From Podospora bellae-mahoneyi (taxonomy: Eukaryota; Ascomycota; Sordariomycetes; Sordariales; Podosporaceae): a stretch of DNA of 64,000 bases. Numbering within the stretch: position 1 is the stretch's first letter; each line of letters opens with the position of its first letter. Below are positions 1-11,540 of this stretch, piece by piece. Both the position numbers and the translations under genes were made by a program. The DNA is taken from assembly GCF_035222275.1 (NCBI RefSeq), contig NC_085882.1:999501-1063500 (forward strand), given 5' to 3'. The notes below the pieces were generated by a model. It saw only the letters and a list, made by a program, of their open reading frames with translations. It ran no database searches and was not told where the DNA came from.

Positions 1-1545
1 GCTTATCACGGCCACATTTCCGTCACGAAATCATATTTCAGAACCACTGGAGTGCCACGGGCGGCAGAGGGTCGCCGGCTTCATGCTATGGTATTGCGCG
101 AGCTGCTCCCCCTTACGGACACAGCCGTCCGACTTTTGCTTTCGTGCCTGCACGCGCCCAGAATCACGGCGTAACGGGGGCCTTCAGTGGGTGGTAAAGC
201 GACTCGTCACCCGCTGGCTCAACACCAGCCACACCCCCTCGCCAGACCCGAGGATCTCGCCGGTACTATCCGACCCATCCAACCCAGCATCACCCCCCAC
301 ACGTTAACAGTGGCGGTCATCCAGCTCAATCTTAACGGGCCAGGTCGTCGTCCCACCGGCTCTAGCATATCCTATCCGTGCCCAGCCGTGGCTTGTTGGG
401 ACGACAAGGGACGAAATGCTTGCAGGATGTCAACATCAAGGGCATCATGTGCCGTGAGGAGAGGCAGCTCAAAGAGAAATGTAACGCGCGGGGGTGGGGA
501 AGCGAGGGGCGAGTTGGAATAGGGCAAGGACATGGCGTTCCGGTAATGTGATTTGGAGGATAGGTGGTTGGGAGGATAGGTGTTTTGGGTATGGTGGAGG
601 TGTTGGTACGGTGAATAGGACAGTGTATGGTGTATTGTATGGGCATAGCATTGGGTTTGCATTATGGTCTTTCTATCCTCTGTATTATGTGCATTTTATC
701 TCTTATTGTTTTTCATTTTATATCTCGTATTCCTTTTTACTTTTACCTGTTTTATTCTTACATGTATTTAGCACATTCTTTTCTCATTTGCTACTGTATA
801 AGTAGGGTGTATCAATGTTGGGAACAAAGAGGACTGGGCTGGGCTCCAAAGGAGCATGGACAAACCAATGGGGAGGGGGGTGGGGGAGATCCCTAAGGAG
901 CGTGGACGAACCAAGGGAGTTGGAACTGCTTACTTTTTGTATTCACATTATTTCTGTTGCACGTTTTGTACCATAGAATGGACAGGATGGAAGAACACTA
1001 TCTTTGGAACTTGGTCTGCTTGTTTGCATCAATGTCTACGTGTGGCATGCCCTTGGCGAGTTGTCTTTTGTGACAGCGGTGTAAATCTCCGGGAGTGAAC
1101 AATGACTGGTGTCTAGTAATGCCAGTGGCTTGAGTCTGTTTGAGCTATCACATCCCCACTCAAGGTCGAGATTGGTTTGTATTCTGACTTGGCCTCGAGG
1201 GAGAATGCAGCACTTCGGTTCCAGACAACAGTTCGGGAGTGGAATCACCGCAACAAAATCATCCACCTGAGTACCTTGCGCAAGGGGTGTTTATTTCTAC
1301 CTACTGATAACCTAATCTCCAAACTGCGTGTGCTGTCAGAGCGTGAAGGACAAAAAGACAACATCTAGAGAACTGAACAAAACAGAAGTCTAGAATATGT
1401 AGCAAATGAAAATTGTAACGAGTGGCTGAAGTTTGTGTTCCACCATACCTAGATACCTCCACCGAACCCACCACGCCTCCATTCAACGCCTCCCAGTTCG
1501 TGGCTTCACTGGCGTTTCTTCACAACGCCATGATTAAAGTCAAAT
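1..1545. other. Intergenic, no gene recognised
   Basis: I see no open frame with convincing coding character on either strand. The stretch from about 660 to 800 is strongly T-rich and the rest is mixed sequence. The right end is probably the 3' untranslated region of the secreted protein gene that ends near 1546. Confidence 0.5.
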
Positions 1546-2210
1546 TTCTGTATTACCTGTCAGCTACCATGAATGCTCAAACGAGTCAAGGAAGGATAAT
1601 ACTCACAACAAGCAGACTGATTCCGAATATCGAAAACAAACTGCTCCACAGTCAACGAACCCCCACCCGCATTCTCCGGCTGCAGGCTCAAGTCCCCAAA
1701 CACAGTAAAATTGACCAAGCTGTTCTGCGGGTTGGGGGGAGTGAGCCGATAGCTAATGCTGTCCCGGAGAATGTAAGGCTCCGCCGAACGGGCACCGGTC
1801 CACTGCCCGTTGGGGCTGACGTCGGTGATGGTCCCGATGGTGGGCTGGATGGCGTAGTCGCGCGCGGTGAAGAAGGCTGTTATGCCGTTGCTGGGGAGGT
1901 AGACCGTCCCGGTTGTCGTGCCGAGGGCGGTTCCGGCTGTGCACTGCCCCACCGGGAAGCTGACTTGGAGGGTGGTGGTGCAGGACTCCTCGCGGGGGCC
2001 GGAGGGGAGGGTGACGCCGTAGTTGGGGTAGGTGACTGTGGCGATTTGGTTGGCGTCGTCGTAGAAGATGAAGGAGCCTTCGCAACCTTGGCCGGTTTGG
2101 GTCGCGACGCGGGTGAAGACTGCGCGGGGTTGCTGGCGGGCTTCAATGATGGGGCCGGCGAGGGCGGTGGTCGCTTGGAGGAGGAGGGCGGAGGCGGTGG
2201 TGTACTTCAT
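1546..2210 (-). CDS. Small secreted protein, unknown family
   Basis: This is a secreted protein of about 201 residues with no family I recognise. The chosen start at 2210 gives MKYTTASALLLQATTALAG, a good signal peptide of about 18 residues; the frame is open upstream for 76 more codons, but that part is serine-rich and UTR-like. The mature part is rich in Ser, Thr and Gly, with spaced cysteines (for example in QGCEG, ESCTT and GQCTAG) and one N-glycosylation sequon (VNFT), as in beta-rich extracellular fungal proteins. A donor GTGAGT at 1606 follows codons for NQSAC. The best acceptor (CAG ending at 1548, with CTGAC upstream) makes a TAA stop across the splice, so the protein would end ...IRNQSAC. 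An acceptor at 1557 would instead add a few residues. Without splicing the frame runs to 1560. Role unknown; cell wall or effector-like functions are only guesses. Confidence 0.65.
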
Positions 2211-3663
2211 TTTTGCGGTTGTGAAGGGATCTGGTCGGGAAGAAGACTGTTGGAGGTGGTTTAGAGCAGGAGGTGATGATGATGATGATGATGAGTGTTG
2301 TCTGAGAAGGTGGGCTTTATACTTGTGTTGGCTGCTTGAATGTCGGTGAACATTCAAGCCGTTTCTGTATCTTCTGCTAGGCCTTAGTAAGGGCCGCTGG
2401 CTCGTGATGCCTTCGCGCCCTCCCATGTCGATGAACACCGGACATCTCGGCCTTGCATCATCAGCCTTACGCTGTGACGAAATGCTTGGTGCTGTTGGGT
2501 TCTATCCCACACCCGTACTGGGTAACATTGCTGCTAGGACGATATCCCAGTAACGTGGACCTGGGACTAAGGTAGCATGCCTCGATGAACCATCGAAACA
2601 CGGTGAGGATGATGACAAACGCTTCTTTGGGTGTATCTCGGTGTGTGTCAAGGTATCTCGGCTAGGTCGTGATCTCGGTCCTGCGAAAACCCATGGCAAC
2701 AAAAGCCTATAGACGTGATCAGTTGCGTCTCACCAACTGCGGAGGAGGCGCAAAACAGGAACAATCTCGTCGTGATCGACGATGAATCGGGATTCGGCAA
2801 GCATTTGCGTACAATGCTCACCGACTAGTTGATTCTTCTAGGTCAAACAAGCGAGACCTTCCAATTGAAGAACATTTGCTTATGAAGGAAGGGACCTACT
2901 GACCTGGTACCCAATGGTGTGGTCAGAACTCGAAGCGCGTATTGAAGTCAGCGGGCGTTCTCTTGTGTAACACCAAAATACGTCTCGATGTTTGGGACTA
3001 AAAGAGGCGCATGCTGATGCTACAGGTCATTTGAGCCTCAGTCGGCTTTACCGGGTTCGGTGCGATTCTTGGTCCCAGCCTGAAGAACTGCTATTCGTCA
3101 GCTTAATTCCGAGCTTGATGATAGCCTCCATTTTAAGTTGAAACGCGCGGTCAATCGTGCACCCATACAGGTGATTAACTTGTATGAGGCACATAGGAAG
3201 CACAAGACTGGATACAATATGCCTAGGCGAGTGACCAGTAATGACGCCAACGATCCGTGTTACATTTGATAGCAATAGCATATGTACCGCATATGCGGTG
3301 GGGTTCCAAACTGGTAGAGACAGCGAGGTCCATGGGATGACAGGGTCCGGTACATTCGGTTCGGCTTGCCGCGAGGATAGGCCAGTCCACTGCATGCTCG
3401 TCAGTCACTGGTCCACTGATTCGCCGTGCTGATCATTGTAGCCAGAATACATACCCGCTGATGCGCCGCCTGGTTGTAGCCCAGGGGAAATGCCATCATT
3501 CTGGGCGTGTGTGATTTGTGGTACCTCTTAGGGGGGGTCAGTCAGTGCCCCATGGTCCAGAGTAGGGGTGATTTTCCACACCTACAGGTAGCCAGCCAGG
3601 AACAAGTCCTCCTCTCCTTGCCTTGTATCATCCCACCCTCGATATCGAGTACCTTGCCAAAGC
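2211..3663. other. Intergenic, no gene recognised
   Basis: The first 230 bases upstream of the secreted protein gene are its likely 5' leader and include a short ATG (CAT/TGA) run near 2273-2293. I found no convincing gene in the remainder. Confidence 0.5.
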
Positions 3664-3921
3664 TCAGGCCAGCATGGTCCAAAGCGCCGGTTGATCCTGG
3701 TCTTCGTCGCCCGGCGTCATCCCCTCAAGGCCGGTCCAATCCTCGTTGAAAAGGATATTGGTGAGAAAACAGCGTTTGTTGTAGAGGAACCAGGTACTCG
3801 CAGCAACAATCACCCACCACCTTGCCATGTCGGGGTCTGCGAGAAATCGGGTTTCGAAGATGGGCATTTTGTTGATGATTGGGCCGGCTATTGTCTGATC
3901 AGCGATTGGTAGAGAGAGCAA
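3664..3921 (-). CDS. Doubtful small ORF, 85 aa
   Basis: This open frame has mixed composition, with a hydrophobic patch (WWVIVAAST) and an acidic C-terminus, and could be a small gene or an exon. I recognise no family, see no clear splice partners, and there is no intact neighbour to lend context. A GGT microsatellite lies just beyond its 5' side. It is listed only as a candidate. Confidence 0.2.
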   Translation of the reverse strand: MLSLPIADQTIAGPIINKMPIFETRFLADPDMARWWVIVAASTWFLYNKRCFLTNILFNEDWTGLEGMTPGDEDQDQPALWTMLA

Positions 3922-3964
3922 GGCCCGGGGAAAGGCTTACAGCGGGCAAAAGGGGATGTGATTC

Positions 3965-4048
3965 GGTGGTGGTGGTGGTAGTGGTGTGTGAATAATAGTA
4001 GTAGTGGTGGTGGTAGTGGTGGTGATGGTGGTGATGGTGATGGTGAGG
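3965..4048 (+). repeat. (GGT)n-type compound microsatellite
   Basis: An imperfect run of GGT, GAT and AGT trinucleotides about 84 bp long, interrupted near the middle by AATAATAGTAGT. It is non-coding as far as I can tell. Confidence 0.85.
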
Positions 4049-5519
4049 AAGTGTGCTTCTAGAAAAGTCCAGGGGAAGGCTGGTGGAAAAGGGGGTGGGT
4101 GCCTGGTGCTACGGCCTGTGTAAGAGACTTCGGGGGCCCCGGCCTGAGCACATCTCTTCCCCTCACTCTCCAGAGTTGGCAGGTGTACAGGAGGGTCCTG
4201 CCTGTTGGGAATCCGGTAGGGTTAAAAGCCCGGTAGCTTTGCACCATATACCCATGCACAGGTATCACCTTTATGGATTTTTCATGCTTCTGCCAAATCG
4301 TTTCTCGATCACTTGCTGGCCAACCCTCTAGCGTTCACCAGCGCCACCCTCCGTCTGTGCACGACATCGTTGTTTCGCTGGCAGGCCCTGGGAAGTGCTT
4401 GAACACGCTGCTAAAACCCCCGCCAGTCTCGTTCGTGGACGCCGCGGGCGGTAGCCGGTCACAGCAAAACACACCAACAAGGAACGTGCCATGGCCCCAT
4501 CATCATCGGCCACCATATCGGCTGGTAACATATCATCACGCCAAACATTCAAAGCATAAAATCGCGCCCATGAGCTTGTTCTCCCCTAGCTCGTTCTCCC
4601 CTCCCTGGTCCACCACAGCGGGAATCTCCTCGGCCGATGGACAGCCCCAGGTGGTTACCACCACTGTTCCTATCCCGATCTGCCAAATCGGTGGCGGTGA
4701 GTTGATCCACCACATGCTGTTTAATTCCTTTTGACATCCACTGATCATCTCATGGAACAGGCCAGATTAACGGTCATACCACTCCCTACGTGGCTCTGAC
4801 GGTCCGCCCATGTGGGCCACTAGGTCTCTTGCCTCCCTGCCCTGGACCGCCTCCATCCCCGAATTCTACAACACAATGTCTACCGTGTCTCTCGATATCC
4901 CCAAAATGGCATCAGCACATTCGCTGTATAAGTGCAGACGCGACGATCAAACCCACTGAGCGAGATCCCGCCTTATAAGCTGAGCATCCCATGAACAAGC
5001 GCTTGACTTGCAAAGTCATACTTGGCAAGCCGGTAGGAATATTTGATTTGGCTTGGCGAAAAATAGGCCTTACCGGATTTAACTTACTTACTTGACTTAC
5101 TGCCCACCCTGTGGAAGTTCACCAAGATTGCTGACATGCCAATTCTTTTTGTTTTACAGACTTTTCGGCCGGCCACAGCTACACCCAACCGTTGTCGCGA
5201 CCCGTGGACGCAAGGCCATGCAGGATACTGACTGAAGAGCCGACAAGCTGGATAGGAAGACCTGCCCGTTTCTTTGGACAAAATTCAGTTTATCGAGCAG
5301 CTGAATTCGTTCCCTTCTCACGTTCTTCCAGTTTCCATTGTTCGAGATATCACGTCGATGGCTGCGCACCCGTCTCGTATTCGGGCCTGGTGGTGGTAAA
5401 CCCAGGGAATACACCGTTTGGAAATGCACAGTTTTACAAACAAGAGAACCTTTAGAGAGCCCCCTGTTTATCTTACCAGCGCCCTCCTGCATACCTGTTC
5501 ACTTACTCTGCCTATAACA
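4049..5519. other. Intergenic, no gene recognised
   Basis: There are several open frames on both strands, but none has recognisable protein character or a clear splice structure. Composition is ordinary up to about 5500, where it turns AT-rich at the edge of the minisatellite. Confidence 0.45.
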
Positions 5520-5830
5520 TAATAAACGGCCTCAAGGGATAGTTAAAACATCTTAAAAAATAATTCTATTGCCTGAAAAGTAATTAAAAGGCCTCAAAAG
5601 ATAATGTAAAGGTTTTAAAAGATGGTTTGAGGTTCTTAGAAGATAGTTTAAAGGCATTTAAATATAGCTTGAAGGCCTTCAAGGATAATCAAAAGACCTC
5701 GAAAAATAATTTAAAGGTCTTCAAAGGTAGTTCAAAAGCCTTGAAGGATAGTCTAGAGGCCTTTAAATCATCCCTTAAAACCTTCCAACTATCTTTTAAG
5801 GCTTTATGATTATATTTAAGGCCTCTTAAT
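5520..5830 (+). repeat. Degenerate 24-bp minisatellite
   Basis: Roughly a dozen diverged copies of a unit close to AAGGATAGTTTAGAGGCCTT plus four more bases repeat at 24-bp spacing. The period is clearest from 5640 to 5770, where the forward frame reads as repeated eight-residue units such as AFKDSLK. The array is AT-rich compared with its flanks. A short block of the same unit recurs at about 30597-30635. The peptide frame is probably only a by-product of the period being a multiple of three. Confidence 0.75.
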
Positions 5831-6209
5831 TCTGTGCCAAAGTATTTTAACCCGCTTTGAAGGCTTGTTAAGTATTTTTAACACTTCAAAATTAGGCATT
5901 CCTCGAAACATAGTTGAATTCTATATGAAAAGAAGGGCGCGGGGGTGTTGGTCAGATAATTAGGGGGCCCCGTAAAAATTCTCTCTTGAAAATACACAGT
6001 CTGGAAAGTATAGCTCTACATAGAAAGTCCTAATAGAACTGTTGTTTCCCTTTTTTTTTTTTTTTTTTTACCACGGCGCTTCCATCAGCACCAGACACCC
6101 CCTCATCATCAAAGTTATCCCCTCCGCACAACACTTAAAGACCAGCCATCAACCCAATAACAAACATCTCAACCCCATCAGAGAGATCCGAACGTCATCG
6201 CGGTGACAA
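5831..6209. other. AT-rich spacer with T19 tract
   Basis: AT-rich DNA follows the minisatellite, and an uninterrupted T19 run lies at 6051-6069. The last 140 bases before 6210 are likely the 3' untranslated region of the carboxypeptidase gene. Confidence 0.5.
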
Positions 6210-8112
6210 CTAATCAGACCCAACCCCCAAATCATCACTCTTCCCGGAATAACCATCCGTATCAAACCTCGCCTCGTCCATATTTCGCACAAATGTCACA
6301 AACCACCTCACAGTATGGACATGATTCAACACACTGACTCTTTCATCCACAGTATGAATCTTTCCCAGTCCCACCTCGTCATCAGCGTCGTAGCCGGGGG
6401 CAAATCGAAAGATGTGCCTCGTCAAGTTCCAATAAAACCTCGTGTCGGTGTTGCCTGTCATGATCCCAGGGGTAACAATGACGTTCTTGCCGTAGACGGC
6501 ACGAACCGTGCCGGCTAGTGTTGTGAAAGGGCTGTTTGTTGAGCCGTCTGCTGGGGTGATGGGGGCTACCTCCAGTTTGTTCACCGTTGACGAGAGGTGG
6601 ATCGAGTTGGGCTCCTCTTGAGAGTCATCAAAGGCGTGAAGGGTGAGGTTGTATTTCTTTGCGATCTCGTCACCAATAGAGGTGAGACGGTCCGTAACAA
6701 TCTTTGTGGTCTCACCGATATTGATACGGTGGTTGACTGTTACCGTAGCGCGCTCGGGCAGAGCGTTGGTTTTAATGCCGCCCGAGATGACGTCCACTGC
6801 TTGGGAGGTTTGCATCAGGTACTTGATTGCTGGGCCTTGCTTGGCGGCTTCGAGCGCGAGACGGTCGGGCTTGTTTCTACAGGTAAGGAAAAAGGAAGGC
6901 TTTTTGAATGCGTTGTCCGCCAGGAGCTTCCTGAGTTTCTTTGGGAAGTTATCCGAGTAGCCGGCGCCGCACTGCAGCTGCGAGTAATAGGGGTTCTCTT
7001 CGACTAGACGTGTTGGGTACTGTTCGGACTCGATCTTGGTGATGAGCTCGCTGAGAACGCCGATGCTCGTGTGGTCAGAAGGGATGGAGGAGTGGCCACC
7101 TGGCATTCGGACGGTGATTTTGACGTCGACGTAGCCTTTCTCGGCTGTTCCGGGCTTCGCAAAGAGGGTGCCCCATGTCTCTTCGAAGCCGGCGCCTTCG
7201 TCAACAATGACAGCGACACCATCCTTGCCGTATCTCTCCTGAAGGAAGGCAGAAAGGGCCGATGCTCCTCGTCTCCCGGATACCTCTTCGTCAAAGCCAA
7301 AGGACAGGATAATCGTGCGTTTGGGTTGAAAATTGGCTTCTAAAAGGAGTTGAAGGGTTTCCAGCAACGCTATGAGGGTGTTCTTGCAGTCAGCAGCCCC
7401 ACGGCCCCAGACGTATTTGCCATCATAGGCACCGCTCCTACAAAATGTTAGCAATTGCATTGATGTTTTCCCTTGTCGAAGCCTACCAGGGCGGGTGGGT
7501 CCATGATCCGATCGTCTCTGGTGGCACGGGTACGGTATCCTGATGGGCCATCAAAAGCGTGGGTTTCAGGCTATCGTCACTGCCCTTCCATGTGTACAGC
7601 AGACCATGAGTGTTGACCTTTTCAACCTGCAGTTTCTCGTGGATCAATGGGAAGGTCAGGGCCAGATAGCCATGAAACTTGAAGAACACTTCCCATCTTG
7701 GATCCCGACCAACTTCACCCATGTCATCGAAAGATTCTGTCTTTATCTGGACAGCGCGGGAAAGACGGTCAACGCTGGCGTTCCTGAACGCGTCGCCCTC
7801 GATGATGTCAACGAGCTTGTCGAGGTCTTCGTTTTTGGCAGGGAAGTGCGGTTCTGGTTGGGTGCATTGATCCTTGAAATCGGGCTCACGGAGGAAAACA
7901 AATAGGAGTGGGCGGTCCACCAGAATTGAGAGACCGCACAAGGCCAGGACGAAACCCCAGAGAATATACCAACACGGAGTCTCCTTGGTGGCGATGCGCA
8001 TTCTATTTTGGCGCGCGTGTGTTGGAGGGGGAGACAGATGCTGTCTGTCGGCCATGGCTTCGCGCGTCTTCGCAGACGCTGTCTCCAGCTTTTCGTACAT
8101 GTTGTCTGCCAT
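6210..8112 (-). CDS. CPS1: Vacuolar M20 carboxypeptidase S (Gly-X carboxypeptidase)
   Basis: This is a membrane-anchored zinc metallocarboxypeptidase of family M20, which in yeast is delivered to the vacuole lumen and releases C-terminal residues from peptides. Two exons (7487-8112 and 6210-7437) flank a 49-nt intron (7438-7486, GTAGGC donor, GCTAAC branch, GTAG acceptor) and give 617 residues. The N-terminus is cytoplasmic, followed by one membrane segment at about 47-74. Metal-binding signatures follow: LLMAHQDTVP with His190 and Asp192, the bridging YVWGRGAAD ending at about Asp225, and FDEEVSG with Glu259/260. The dimerisation insert and a C-terminal HTVDERVS-type segment supply the remaining conserved part, so the protein looks complete. 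The start at 8112 (MADNMYEK) is preferred to an upstream ATG because it begins the cytoplasmic tail cleanly. No linked pathway genes are seen next to it. Confidence 0.92.
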
Positions 8113-9737
8113 TTTTGTTGCTGATGACGGCGATGGCGATGAATGGATGGAGGAACAACGATGATGTGTGGCGGGTGAGATGACGCTTGAGACGCTGCGG
8201 GGCCCCTGAATCGCCGCTGAGCGGGGATAGTGAATCAATTGCCGAACTATTTGTCGTCAATGAAACGGTGCTGTCCAATCATATCACTCAATTCATGCTA
8301 CGAGGTGGGCGAAGGCATAACAAACAGCAACGAGCCATTAACGTGAGATGTTTTGTAGGTAGATTTGTCATCAGCTATCATTTGCCTAGAGAAAGAATTT
8401 ACCTGAGGCATGATATCACAAGCTGTGAAGCTTTATACCAAGAAATATGTTTATAAGCTCTTGCCTCTGAAAGTTATGAAACATCATGTATAGGATTTGG
8501 CATGGCTTCATGACATGACCTCGGTCCGGCATTATTTCAACATTTACAAATCGAAAACTCATGAAGCGAGGGACTCAAGTGTGATAACCAGACTGCCAGT
8601 GCATGAGAGCTTGTTCACTCTTATGACCATCAACCACCTCATAGCAATCCGACTGAGCAATAAACAGGACCTGCCTAGTCTAACCACGGTGCCAGAGCTC
8701 ATGCTTGCCCCTTGAGCGGGCTTCGCACAGTCTGAAGACCAAATGGGCTTGACCACTGGCAAGCAGAAAGCACTTGCCGAGAGCCGAGAGCAAGCTGGAT
8801 GACCCGGACGTGCACCTGCCTTTCTCGCAAGCCCTAGGTACGTACCTACTAGGGTAGGAAAGAAGGTCAGTCCCTCGCACCCTTTCCCTCGCACCTTTGT
8901 CCCACTCAACCTACTCGTCTTCCTCTCTCTCCTCTTCCACATCAACAACGCAATATGCCACAAGCCTCAAGTTCTTGATCCGGGCACTCTCTCAGCATCT
9001 GTCGTTTGTGGACCTGCTATTTGCAGTGCCGAGGTGAGACATTCCTGTACTATCTCCTCGACGGAAAGGAAGATGCTGACGACTAGCCTGTCTCCAGACC
9101 ACGACAGACAATGATTTGCCCCTCGTGTTTCCAAAAGATCATCATTCAGAAGAGCGACATCAACAAGATCATGTCGCGGATGGAGAAGCAAGCATTTTCC
9201 CGGCCATCGTTGCATTGCTGAACCCATCGCAACTCACAATGTCCTCCGGTGCTAGACGCACACCCTCGAGATGTGGACGTCTCGGAGCAGCGGGATCGAC
9301 CTCCATCGCCTGGAGGCCAGGAAGGGGTTGATCAAAGAGTCCCAGCCAAAGTTGTGGGTCCCTCGGTACACTAGTCACGTCCGAGGTGGTGTGGGAAGGG
9401 GAAGCCAGCTTGCCTCGCGGAAGTGGCGTGTACGTGTACAAGAGGAGGACAGGATGATTTTGGGGTACTGTGTTAGAAAGTAGGAGCATCATGTATAATC
9501 GACTATTATCATTCACTTGGCCCTCTAGATCCTTCCACTGCCTTTCGTGATGTTTTGGATTGCTTGTTCTTTGTTGGAACCTAGGTAATCGCCGAGTAGT
9601 GCCTAGAAAACAAGCAGCACCCCACCCCTCCAAAGGCAGCCACACCACGTGATCGACTCAGGGGCCATTCATTTCCACGAACGCGCTATTCTGTTCCTCA
9701 TCTCAACTTCACATCACCAACCATCCATTTACCCACC
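8113..9737. other. Intergenic between carboxypeptidase and F-box genes
   Basis: This is a divergent spacer serving as promoter for the carboxypeptidase (leftward) and the F-box gene (rightward). A perfect 14-base palindrome, TAGGTACGTACCTA, lies at 8835-8848. The minus-strand frame 9169-9648 has low-complexity, non-protein-like composition, and I do not call it. Confidence 0.55.
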
Positions 9738-11540
9738 ATGAAGTCGCTTTTTCCATCCCGCCGCAAGCCGCCAGTTCAGATTCCCACTGATACCCAAGAC
9801 CTTTTTGCTCATCTCCCGACCGAACTCATCATCCTCGTCCTCGAACAACTCAACACCTCCAGCGACATCATCTCGGCCCTCCACGTCTGTCGCAACTGGC
9901 GTGACATTCTCCTCTCTCCAGAGATATGGCCCTCCATCGCCGACCGCCTGGCGCCAGGCCTCACCACCCACATCCGCGAGAGAAATTGTTCAGTCAACCT
10001 CCGTGCCCAGGCCAAGGTATTCCAGTCCGCGTTGAACCTCCACCACCTCTACCAGTCCGGGTTCTTTTCCCACGCTCGACACCACGTCGTGCGTGTAAAT
10101 GATGGTTCTTTTACTCTTTCAAAGCAGATCTCGGTCGAGTCGGGGGGTGTGCACTCCCTTGCTGAGGTCCCCGGTCTTGATCCGTTGTCGGAAGAGCTGC
10201 ATGTAACTCACCTGAGACTTTACAGCCATGGGAGGATTGCCTGGTGGCCTGAGGCGTGGCACTTACCTTACTTTGCGGTGGTGGATGATTTGAGGGCTAG
10301 AGTGAGGAAGATGTTTCTCTTTCCTGGGCAGGCTGAGCTCAGGGGGGAGGATCGGAGACGGGGGTGGAAGACTGCGTTGGGGGAGAAGTTGTTTGTTCTT
10401 GGGCAGGGGGACGCGGGGGTGTGTGTGTGGCATTTGGAGAGGGATGAGATGAAGTTTGTGGAGCTGCCGGGGCGGTTTGACAGGTGTGTTGTGGATGGGG
10501 AGAGGTTGTTGTTCATTGGGCGGAGGAACGCCGAGGTTTGGCTGTGGGAGTGGGCAGGTGAACAAGGGGTGAGGGAGATTGATGTGGCGGGGGATGAACC
10601 TAGGTATGTGCCTGGACCGGTGAGGATGGGTGGGCAGATCGTGCAAGGGTACCCGAGGCCGGCGCCGAAGTGGGGGTTGAGGTTTCAGGATACGGATGTC
10701 AAGGTTGATTTCATTCTGCATCCAAACGACTGGAGAGTGATTTTTGTGGTGACATGGGATGAGGTTGATTTGGTGGTGAGTGAGTTTTATGAAGGGTGCA
10801 TGAGGGCACGGATGGTATGCCCGCGCGAACATCTTGCGTATCAGGGGATGGTGAGATCGAGGACTGATAATGCGGTGCATTATCTGCGGACTGATAGATG
10901 TGATGGGCGTGGGGGATATGTTCTCATGACAGCTTGGGTTGGGGAGGAGCCGATGTGTGATGCTGGGCATAGGGGGAGCATAGTGTCTGTCTGCTTCAAC
11001 GTCCACACCTCGGAGTTCAGCGCGCTTGTTCACCACGCATCATATCAACGAACGCCTGCTGCTCATCTCTGGGATGGCTTGCTGGCTGTCAGGGTGGCTG
11101 GAGAGGACCAAAATGGTCTTAAACCCGTCGTCGCACTTTTGAAGCCCTGTAATGCAGACGAGGGCAACGAGGCGACCTCACAACCGGGGAACCCGATGCC
11201 GGTACGCCTGATCAAGCAACCATCCAACACTATCACTCCAGCAGAGGGGAATATGACATTTGTGAGCGAGGATGGCGAGATTCGGCCGCGCGCACAGTCT
11301 CTCTATGGTATGGCACATGCTTTCGAGGCTGGTGGGGATGCCCGGGAAGCAGGCACAGATGCGATGAAAGCTGAGTGGCTGAGTGGAGATGACAAAACAC
11401 TGGTGTATGTTGCCGGAAGGGATTATACGGTGTGGATGTTTGGGGAGAATGGTATTCCCAAGGAGAAGAAGGAGGTTCGCCTGTGGAAGGAGAGGTTCAA
11501 GAACGCCATTGCTAGCACGGGGCGTGGAACGAGGGCATAG
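9738..11540 (+). CDS. F-box protein, 600 aa
   Basis: A single uninterrupted exon encodes an F-box protein, expected to act as the substrate-recognition subunit of an SCF ubiquitin ligase through Skp1. The F-box lies at about residues 24-66: LPTELIILVLEQL, then VCRNWRDILLSPEIWPSI, with the usual Leu-Pro and Trp positions. The remaining 530 residues contain repeated short beta-type segments (for example VWHLERDEMKFVELPG and VWLWEWAG) that may fold as a divergent propeller, but I cannot assign a repeat family. Near the end, DDKTLVYVAGRDYTVWMFG looks like another WD-like strand set. The start at 9738 sits in an A-rich CACC-ATG context and gives the F-box at the expected N-terminal place. The substrate cannot be read from the sequence. 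Confidence 0.85.
   Translation: MKSLFPSRRKPPVQIPTDTQDLFAHLPTELIILVLEQLNTSSDIISALHVCRNWRDILLSPEIWPSIADRLAPGLTTHIRERNCSVNLRAQAKVFQSALNLHHLYQSGFFSHARHHVVRVNDGSFTLSKQISVESGGVHSLAEVPGLDPLSEELHVTHLRLYSHGRIAWWPEAWHLPYFAVVDDLRARVRKMFLFPGQAELRGEDRRRGWKTALGEKLFVLGQGDAGVCVWHLERDEMKFVELPGRFDRCVVDGERLLFIGRRNAEVWLWEWAGEQGVREIDVAGDEPRYVPGPVRMGGQIVQGYPRPAPKWGLRFQDTDVKVDFILHPNDWRVIFVVTWDEVDLVVSEFYEGCMRARMVCPREHLAYQGMVRSRTDNAVHYLRTDRCDGRGGYVLMTAWVGEEPMCDAGHRGSIVSVCFNVHTSEFSALVHHASYQRTPAAHLWDGLLAVRVAGEDQNGLKPVVALLKPCNADEGNEATSQPGNPMPVRLIKQPSNTITPAEGNMTFVSEDGEIRPRAQSLYGMAHAFEAGGDAREAGTDAMKAEWLSGDDKTLVYVAGRDYTVWMFGENGIPKEKKEVRLWKERFKNAIASTGRGTRA

Noticed and set aside
9169-9648. 159-residue minus-strand frame upstream of the F-box gene
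   Set aside because: No recognisable family, mixed low-complexity composition, and it occupies the promoter region.
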